From Thermomonas sp. (GTDB taxonomy: Bacteria; Pseudomonadota; Gammaproteobacteria; Xanthomonadales; Xanthomonadaceae): DNA of 40,311 nt. The notes under the pieces were generated by a model. It had not been told where the DNA came from and ran no database searches. It saw only the letters and a list, made by a program, of their open reading frames with translations. Shown piece after piece: positions 34,769-40,311 of this stretch; position 1 is the first letter of the stretch, and each line of letters starts with the position of its first letter. The stretch spans positions 1 through 40,311 of the forward strand of contig NZ_JAHRWW010000021.1 of the NCBI RefSeq assembly GCF_019104945.1. The letters run 5' to 3'. The translations under genes and the position numbers were made by a program.

Positions 34769-36841
34769 TCACACGGATAGGTGCTCGATAGCAGCCACGC
34801 TACCAAGGCGCGCGGCAAGCCGCTGCAGTAGCGCTAGCCGGTTGGCGCGCACGCTAGGATCGTCGGCGTTCACCATCACCGCATCGAAGAACGCGTCCAC
34901 CTGCGGGCGTAGTTGCGCGAGTCTTGCCAGTGCGGTGATGTAGTCACCTTGCGTCAGTGCTGGGCCGGTCTCGGCATAGGCGGCTTCCACTGCTTCGGCG
35001 AGGGCCAGTTCGGCAGGTTCTGAGAGCAGAGCCGCGTCTTCCTGCAGTGGGATGGCGATGTCGGCCTTCTTCAAAATATTGCCGATGCGCTTGTTCGCTG
35101 CCGCCAGCGCGGCAGCTTCGGGGAGCTGTGCGAAGCTGCCGATAGCCTCAAGACGACGGCTGAAATCGGTGAGCGATGCGGGTTTGAGTTCGGCCACGGC
35201 ATTGAAGTGTGCGGCGGGCACACCCTTGTCGCCGAAGTAGCCGCGCAGACGGTCGAGGATAAAGTCGTACAGCTCGCCACTATCGGCTTGCACGTTTTTG
35301 CCGACCAAGGCCGCGTTCGCACGGGTGAGCAATGCGTGCAGATCCAGTTCGAGCCCGCTTTCGATAATCGTGCGTGCAAGGCCAAGAGCATTACGGCGTA
35401 GGGCGAAGGGGTCTTTGTTGCCGGTGGGCTTGAGGCCTGCGGCAAAACCACCGGTGAGGGTGTCGAGGCGTTCAGCAATGGCCAGTACTTGGCCGAGCTT
35501 CGAGGCGGCAATATCGTCGGCAGAAAAACGTGGGCGGTAGCTTTCGTCGATGGCCAACGCCACGCTCTCATCTTCGCCTGCACGCTGCGCGTAATAGCGG
35601 CCAGCAATACCCTGGAGCTCGGGGAACTCATTCACCATGCGGCTTTGCAGATCGTTCTTCGCCAACTGTGCGGCGCGCTTGGCGAGCGCGGCGTCAGCAC
35701 CTACTTGGTGGGCAATGGTTTCGGCCAGTGCCGCGACGCGCGCTACTTTTTCCGCCACACTGCCAAGCTTGGCTTGGTAGGTGACGCTGGCGAGCCCGGC
35801 GCCCATCGCATCCAAGCCTTGTTTCAAATCTTCGTCGAAGAAGAATTTGGCATCGGCGAAGCGCGGGCGAATCACGCGCTCATAGCCTTTGCGAATTTCA
35901 TTCGGGTTCTTCGATTCGATATTGGCAATACCAATAAAGTGCTCGGTGAGCTTGCCTGCGTCGTCAAGCACCGGGAAGAATTTTTGATTGGCCTCCATGG
36001 TTTCAATCAAGGCTTCTTGTGGCACCTGCAAGAAGTCGCGCTCAAAGGCGCATAGCACGGCCACCGGCCATTCGTTGAGGCAGGTGACTTGCTGTAGGTT
36101 GTCATCGCTAATACGCGCGGCGCCACCGGCTTGTTTGGCGGCTGCTTCCACTTCGCTAAACACGCGCGTGCGGCGTTCTTCGGCATCCACCAAGACGTGC
36201 GCACCGCGCAGTGCATCCACATATTCGCTAGGTGAGCTGATCCACACCGCTTTGTCGTGCATGAAACGATGGCCACGGCTGTTGCGGCCCGAGTTAATGC
36301 CCAGTGCTTCGAGATTGACAACGTCGTCACCAAACAGCGCGACCAGCCAATGCAGCGGGCGTGCAAACCCGTAGCTATGCGCCCCCCAGCGCATGGGTTT
36401 GGGAATAGGCATCCCCGCCAGCGCTTCGTTCAATACGTCTTGTAGAAGCTCGCTCGTGCGCGCACCGGGCTTTACGGAGCGGTGTACGAAACGCTCGCCC
36501 TTGGCGTCGGAGGTTTTTTCAAGCGCGCTCCAGTCCACTCCAGCCTTGGTGGCAAAGCCTTGTAGTGCTTTGGTGGGCTGGCCTTCGGCATCCAGCGCGA
36601 TATTCAAATATGGCCCCAGCACTTCCGAGTGCTGTTCGGGTTGCTCGGCGGCAACGCCCGGTAGCAATACGGCCAAACGGCGTGGCGAATACAGCGGTTT
36701 GGCATCGCCGCGCTCGATCGTCACGCCGCGCTTGTCTAATGCTTGGATGACGCCGTCAAACAGTGCCTGCGCAAGCCCGGGAAGCGCCTTCACCGGCAAT
36801 TCTTCGGTACCTAATTCAATAAGAAGCGGGAGCATATGCAT
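34769..36841 (-). CDS. glyS: Glycyl-tRNA synthetase beta subunit
   Basis: A 690-residue beta chain of the bacterial alpha2beta2 enzyme that charges tRNA-Gly. The start block [17 protein letters not shown] is diagnostic, as is [24 protein letters not shown]. The region around [19 protein letters not shown] is the HD-like domain, and the C-terminal region ([25 protein letters not shown]) is the anticodon-binding helical domain. Length matches E. coli GlyS (689). The start codon shares one base with the glyQ stop (TAATG); the third codon is another in-frame ATG and could serve instead. Confidence 0.97.
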   Translation of the reverse strand: MHMLPLLIELGTEELPVKALPGLAQALFDGVIQALDKRGVTIERGDAKPLYSPRRLAVLLPGVAAEQPEQHSEVLGPYLNIALDAEGQPTKALQGFATKAGVDWSALEKTSDAKGERFVHRSVKPGARTSELLQDVLNEALAGMPIPKPMRWGAHSYGFARPLHWLVALFGDDVVNLEALGINSGRNSRGHRFMHDKAVWISSPSEYVDALRGAHVLVDAEERRTRVFSEVEAAAKQAGGAARISDDNLQQVTCLNEWPVAVLCAFERDFLQVPQEALIETMEANQKFFPVLDDAGKLTEHFIGIANIESKNPNEIRKGYERVIRPRFADAKFFFDEDLKQGLDAMGAGLASVTYQAKLGSVAEKVARVAALAETIAHQVGADAALAKRAAQLAKNDLQSRMVNEFPELQGIAGRYYAQRAGEDESVALAIDESYRPRFSADDIAASKLGQVLAIAERLDTLTGGFAAGLKPTGNKDPFALRRNALGLARTIIESGLELDLHALLTRANAALVGKNVQADSGELYDFILDRLRGYFGDKGVPAAHFNAVAELKPASLTDFSRRLEAIGSFAQLPEAAALAAANKRIGNILKKADIAIPLQEDAALLSEPAELALAEAVEAAYAETGPALTQGDYITALARLAQLRPQVDAFFDAVMVNADDPSVRANRLALLQRLAARLGSVAAIEHLSV

Positions 36842-37770
36842 TACGCGGCCTCCTTGCCGTTGACGCTGGTTTTTACGCCGGGAAAGCCCAGCTTTTCGCG
36901 TTGCGTGTAATAACTTTCGGCCACCGCCTGCGCCAATTTGCGCACGCGCAGAATGTAGCGCTGACGTTCGGTGACAGAAATCGCGCGGCGTGCGTCGAGC
37001 AGGTTGAAGGAATGCGAGGCTTTGGTCACTTGTTCGTAAGCTGGCAGCGGCAGTCCGGCTTCGACGAGCTTCATTGCTTCGGCTTCGCAGGCGTCAAAGC
37101 GGTGGAACATTTCTCCGACATCGGCGTATTCGAAGTTGTACGTGCTCTGTTCCACTTCGTTCTGGTGATAGACATCGCCATAGGTCACCGGCACACCGTC
37201 TGGGCCGTAGGTCCAGATGAGGTCATACACGTTGTCGCAGTTTTGCAAATACATGCACAGCCGCTCCAGCCCGTAGGTGATTTCACCCAGCACCGGTTTG
37301 CACTCAATGCCGCCGGCCTGCTGAAAATAGGTGAATTGGGTCACCTCCATGCCGTTCAGCCACACTTCCCAGCCGAGACCCCAAGCGCCGAGGGTGGGCG
37401 ATTCCCAGTTGTCTTCCACCAAGCGCAGATCGTGCACCAGCGGGTCAATGCCGAGGTTTTTCAGCGACTCGAAATACAGCTCGACGATATTGTCGGGCGA
37501 GGGTTTCATCGCCACTTGGTACTGGTAATAACGCTGCAGACGGTTGGGGTTTTCGCCGTAGCGGCCGTCGGTGGGGCGGCGGCTGGGCTGCACGTAGGCG
37601 GCGTTCCACGACTCCGGCCCAATGGCGCGTAGAAAGGTGGCGGGGTGGAAGGTGCCCGCGCCCACTTCAAGGTCGAGCGGTTGAATGAGTACGCAGCCTT
37701 GCGCGGCCCAGTATTCGTTGAGGCGCGAGATCAGCTGCTGGAAGGTGATGGAGACGCGATTGGGGGCCAT
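36841..37770 (-). CDS. glyQ: Glycyl-tRNA synthetase alpha subunit
   Basis: A 309-residue catalytic alpha chain. It matches the family almost throughout: [59 protein letters not shown] and [17 protein letters not shown] (class II motifs for glycyl-adenylate formation). Length is close to E. coli GlyQ (303). It is the first gene of the minus-strand series glyQ-glyS-tamA-tamB. It is divergent from the glutamine amidotransferase gene across 62 bases. Confidence 0.98.
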   Translation of the reverse strand: MAPNRVSITFQQLISRLNEYWAAQGCVLIQPLDLEVGAGTFHPATFLRAIGPESWNAAYVQPSRRPTDGRYGENPNRLQRYYQYQVAMKPSPDNIVELYFESLKNLGIDPLVHDLRLVEDNWESPTLGAWGLGWEVWLNGMEVTQFTYFQQAGGIECKPVLGEITYGLERLCMYLQNCDNVYDLIWTYGPDGVPVTYGDVYHQNEVEQSTYNFEYADVGEMFHRFDACEAEAMKLVEAGLPLPAYEQVTKASHSFNLLDARRAISVTERQRYILRVRKLAQAVAESYYTQREKLGFPGVKTSVNGKEAA

Positions 37771-37798
37771 CTTGACTAAAAACTGCGGTGTGGCCCGT

Positions 37799-37807
37799 TA
37801 GTATAAG
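37799..37807. promoter_or_regulatory. Overlapping divergent -10 candidates between glyQ and the amidotransferase gene
   Basis: On the plus strand TATAAG (37802-37807) lies 25 bases before the amidotransferase ATG. On the minus strand TATACT (37799-37804) lies about 29 bases before glyQ. The two overlap by three bases, so polymerases could not occupy both at once. Neither has a good -35 at standard spacing, so this is tentative. Confidence 0.3.
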
Positions 37808-37832
37808 TGCGATAGCGCGATCTGCTGGAATC

Positions 37833-38549
37833 ATGATGATGAACCCCTTTTTGATTATTCAAACCGGAAGGCCAACGGTTAGCATGCGCAGGCACGGCAG
37901 TTTTGCCCATTGGATACGGGTGGCTGCAGGCTTGGAGCGCGATGAAGCTATTGTGGTTGATGTTGAAGCAGGTGAAGCCTTGCCAAGCCGCGAAGGGTTT
38001 GCGGGTGCGGTGGTGACCGGCTCGGCGGCGATGGTGACCGAGCGTCTTGATTGGAGCGAACGCAGTGCCGACTGGCTGCGCGATGCGGCGCACGCCGGGA
38101 TGCCGCTGCTTGGCATTTGCTACGGCCACCAGCTGCTGGCGCACGCGCTAGGTGGGCAGGTGGGCTATAACCCAAACGGGCGCGAGATGGGCACGGTTTG
38201 TGTAGAGCGCCAGCCGCAGGCGCAGCACGATCCTTTGTTTGCTGCGCTGCCGGAGCGTTTTCCGGCGCAGGCGACGCATCTACAAAGCGTGCTACAGCCG
38301 CCGGAAGGCGCGGTGGTGCTGGCCAGCAATGCGCACGACGGCTGCCACGCGTTCCGCTGGGGGGCGCAGGCGTGGGGGCTGCAGTTTCATCCTGAGTTTA
38401 GCGCTGGGCATATGCGGGGCTATATCCACGCGCGCAAAGACGCACTGGCGCAAGAAGGCAGCAGCGCGGAACGACTGGCGGCAGGGGTGAGCGCGACGCC
38501 GCGGGCGCGTGAAATTTTGCGGCGTTTCGTTCGGCACGCGCGGCGCTGA
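37833..38549 (+). CDS. Class I glutamine amidotransferase (GuaA-like, stand-alone)
   Basis: A 238-residue single-domain amidotransferase. The triad is complete: Cys96 in G-I-C-Y-G-H-Q, with His186 and Glu188 in QFHPEFS. The layout resembles the stand-alone GMP-synthase-like amidotransferases (YfeJ/COG0518), which include gamma-glutamyl hydrolases of polyamine or amide compounds; the true substrate is not determinable. No synthetase partner lies nearby. Three consecutive ATG codons (37833, 37836, 37839) make the exact start uncertain; GGA at 37827-37829 favours one of the later two. A longer GTG reading from 37788 overlaps the promoter region and is rejected. Confidence 0.88.
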   Translation: MMMNPFLIIQTGRPTVSMRRHGSFAHWIRVAAGLERDEAIVVDVEAGEALPSREGFAGAVVTGSAAMVTERLDWSERSADWLRDAAHAGMPLLGICYGHQLLAHALGGQVGYNPNGREMGTVCVERQPQAQHDPLFAALPERFPAQATHLQSVLQPPEGAVVLASNAHDGCHAFRWGAQAWGLQFHPEFSAGHMRGYIHARKDALAQEGSSAERLAAGVSATPRAREILRRFVRHARR

Positions 38550-38592
38550 CGCGACTTCCGGTATTCTATGCACGTCATTTTGAGGCGTGTTC

Positions 38593-39516
38593 ATGGATAT
38601 CCGTAGGTTGCCGACGAGTCAGGGAATGGTGTGGTTTCGGCAGGCGATTGATTTAGGGGCGAAAAACCCGCGCGCCGTGTTTGGCGCTTCGCTGCTTGTC
38701 ATTGGCGCACTGTATGCCACAGCCTTACTCATGGCGGTCGTTATTTCAGCCTTGGCCGTGGGCGGTAAAGCGGCTGGAAAGGCCCCAGACCTCGGTATGG
38801 CGCTGGCCATTGCGCTGCCGATGACGCTCCTGCTCATGCTGCTGGTGCCGGTGCTGCTTGGCGGGTTGATGCACGTCGTGCGTGAGGCTGAAAGTGGCCG
38901 ACCAGTGCGTGCGCTGGACGTATTCACCACCTTGCAACACGCCGACGGCCGCCGTTTGGCGTGGCTGGGCTTGGTGCAGGTGGGGCTGGCGGTGGCGGGT
39001 GGCCTGCTAACCGTGGCGATTACCGGCAGCGACTATTGGCGCGACTATCTGTCGGTGATGCAGGCCGCGATGCAGGGGGCCGTTCAAGCGATGCCCGAGC
39101 CCAAGCACCCCGGCCTGCTGTTTTTGGTGCAGATGCTGTTCAATTATTTCAGTTACGCGATGATGCTGTTCGCGATACCGCTGATGCTGTTTTCGCGCAG
39201 TGGGCTGGTGGACGCCCTGCGCGCTGCGCTGCGCGCTTCGGTGCGTAACCCGGGGGCGAATTTGTTGGCGGGTGTGCTGTTTATCGCCGCGCTGATCGTG
39301 GCGGCAATCGTGGTGGCCTTGATCACGATGCTGGTTACCTTACTAGGAAGCATGATCCACCCCACGCTGGGCGCGATTTTAGCGATGCTGGTCATGGTGG
39401 CGTTTGCCGCCGTGGTGCTGGTGCTGATCGTGGGTGCCACCTACCTTGCGTGGCGCGACACCTTTGGCGACGCCCAGCCACCCGAAGTGCAGCCGGTGCA
39501 CGGGTTTGAGGCGTAA
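38593..39516 (+). CDS. BPSS1780-type multi-pass membrane protein
   Basis: A 307-residue inner-membrane protein. It starts with a cytoplasmic segment (MDIRRLPTSQGMVWFRQAIDLGAKNP) typical of the BPSS1780 family, followed by about five or six hydrophobic segments, including LLVIGALYATALLMAVVISAL, an Ala/Leu-rich pair near the middle and two long ones before the C-terminus. The family has no established function. The ATG at 38593 has GAGG eight bases upstream and is preferred to the GTG two codons earlier. Its stop is directly adjacent to the stop of the converging tatC gene. Confidence 0.85.
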   Translation: MDIRRLPTSQGMVWFRQAIDLGAKNPRAVFGASLLVIGALYATALLMAVVISALAVGGKAAGKAPDLGMALAIALPMTLLLMLLVPVLLGGLMHVVREAESGRPVRALDVFTTLQHADGRRLAWLGLVQVGLAVAGGLLTVAITGSDYWRDYLSVMQAAMQGAVQAMPEPKHPGLLFLVQMLFNYFSYAMMLFAIPLMLFSRSGLVDALRAALRASVRNPGANLLAGVLFIAALIVAAIVVALITMLVTLLGSMIHPTLGAILAMLVMVAFAAVVLVLIVGATYLAWRDTFGDAQPPEVQPVHGFEA

Positions 39517-40281
39517 TTAAGCTGCTGCGCTTGGAGTTTTGGGGGCCTTGGTCACCGCGGCGGCGGCAAGGATCCCGGCTTCATACAGCAGACACATGGG
39601 GATGGCCAGCATGAGCTGGCTGACCACGTCGGGTGGGGTGAGCACCGCGGCCACGATAAAAATGCCGACCACAGCATAGCCGCGACCTTCGCGCAGCTGC
39701 GCCGGGGTGACCCAGCCCAGCAGGGCCAAAATCACCAGCGCCACCGGCAACTCAAACGCAAAGCCAAAGGCTAAAAACAGCACCAGCACGAAGTCGAGGT
39801 AGGCGCTGATGTCGGTCATCATCGCCACGCCCTCTGGGGTGACGCGGGCGAGGAAGCCGAACACCATTGGCAGCACAAGGTAGTAGGCGAAGGCGCAGCC
39901 GGAATAAAACAGCAGCAGCGCAGAGCTGAGCAGCGGTAGCGCCAGCCGTTTCTCACGCTGGTACAGGCCGGGCGCAACGAAGGCCCATGCTTGATAGAGC
40001 AGCCACGGCATGCTGATGAGGAGCGCGGCAAAAAAGGCGAGCTTCATCGGCGCAAAGAACGGGCTGGCCACTTGCGTGGCGATCAGCTGGCCGCCCTTGG
40101 GGAGCTTGTCTAGTAGCGGCTGCGCCAGATAGCCGTATAGCTTGTTGGAAAATGGCAAAAGCCCCACCAAAACGAGGCCCAGCCCCATTGCACCGCGCAT
40201 CAGGCGCATGCGCAGTTCCAGCAGGTGCGCAATCAGCGGGCGCTCTGCGTCGAGGTCGGTTGGGTGTTCGCTATCACTCAT
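39517..40281 (-). CDS. tatC: Sec-independent protein translocase TatC
   Basis: A 254-residue six-helix membrane protein, the receptor core of the Tat pathway that exports folded proteins. The N-terminal cytoplasmic block LIAHLLELRMRLMR matches the conserved HLxELRxR motif. Further hallmarks are PLLDKLPKGGQLIATQVASPFFAPMKLAF with its periplasmic loop, FVAPGLYQREKR, FGFAFELPVAL with the conserved Glu, and VVAAVLTPPDVVSQ-like sequence (IVAAVLTPPDVVSQ). The start overlaps a probable upstream tatB end; no in-frame stop precedes the ATG within the window, but the MSDSEHPTD start is of normal length. Confidence 0.97.
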   Translation of the reverse strand: MSDSEHPTDLDAERPLIAHLLELRMRLMRGAMGLGLVLVGLLPFSNKLYGYLAQPLLDKLPKGGQLIATQVASPFFAPMKLAFFAALLISMPWLLYQAWAFVAPGLYQREKRLALPLLSSALLLFYSGCAFAYYLVLPMVFGFLARVTPEGVAMMTDISAYLDFVLVLFLAFGFAFELPVALVILALLGWVTPAQLREGRGYAVVGIFIVAAVLTPPDVVSQLMLAIPMCLLYEAGILAAAAVTKAPKTPSAAA

Positions 40282-40311
40282 CGCGCTTGGTTTCAGGTTC
40301 GACGGATTGCT
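40274..40311 (-). CDS. tatB: Probable 3' end of tatB (partial)
   Basis: In the frame that overlaps the tatC start by eight bases, the last residues read QSVEPETKRDE followed by a stop. This charged, hydrophilic tail is what TatB C-termini look like, and tatB normally precedes tatC. Only eleven codons are visible, so the identity rests on operon convention. Confidence 0.4.
   Translation of the reverse strand, partial: QSVEPETKRDE

Overview
The window looks like chromosome of a gammaproteobacterium of the Xanthomonadales (Lysobacterales) type. This is inferred from gene content and order rather than from a marker gene: comF-bioB-bioF-bioH-bioC in one neighbourhood, glyQ-glyS-tamA-tamB on one strand, and an ECF sigma factor paired with a membrane Ser/Thr kinase carrying TPRs. 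Coding density is very high and most operon partners overlap by a few bases. I recognised no insertion sequence, prophage, CRISPR array or rRNA.

Layout. Positions 1-1360 hold two minus-strand genes: a small alpha/beta hydrolase and a membrane-anchored c5-type cytochrome. Positions 1620-8678 are one giant autotransporter gene (2352 aa) with a repetitive beta-helix passenger containing a diverged duplication of about 2.1 kb. After a terminator comes a four-gene unit (8833-12771) in which each gene overlaps the next by four bases: a TIGR03032-type protein, an exported EF-hand protein, a possible GNAT-fold protein and an exported M4 (thermolysin-type) peptidase. A tRNA-Arg(CCG) follows on the minus strand.

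Positions 12963-21395 are a cofactor region: ubiA (ubiquinone), comF (DNA uptake), and bioB, bioF, bioH, bioC (biotin), with a gabD-type dehydrogenase inserted in the opposite direction and a DMT-family transporter translationally coupled to bioC. BioB carries an unusual Gly/Cys-rich tail. A 442-bp non-coding stretch with phased short repeats and a perfect hairpin precedes mnmG (tRNA modification), which is followed by a sialidase-fold lipoprotein with Met/His and Cys clusters.

Positions 25042-37770 are all on the minus strand: glyQ-glyS, tamA-tamB (outer-membrane protein assembly), an ECF sigma factor, its kinase partner, and a SHOCT-domain membrane protein. The window ends with a class I glutamine amidotransferase, a BPSS1780-type membrane protein, tatC and probably the last codons of tatB.

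How the parts may work together. Biotin genes supply pimeloyl-ACP synthesis (BioC, BioH) and the first and last ring-assembly steps (BioF, BioB). TamA/TamB could help assemble the large autotransporter. The autotransporter plus the TIGR03032/EF-hand/GNAT-like/M4 operon is the best candidate for an uncharacterised system: a surface protein with possible calcium-binding turns, next to two exported proteins of calcium-dependent families and two apparently cytoplasmic proteins of unknown role. That link is inference from proximity only.
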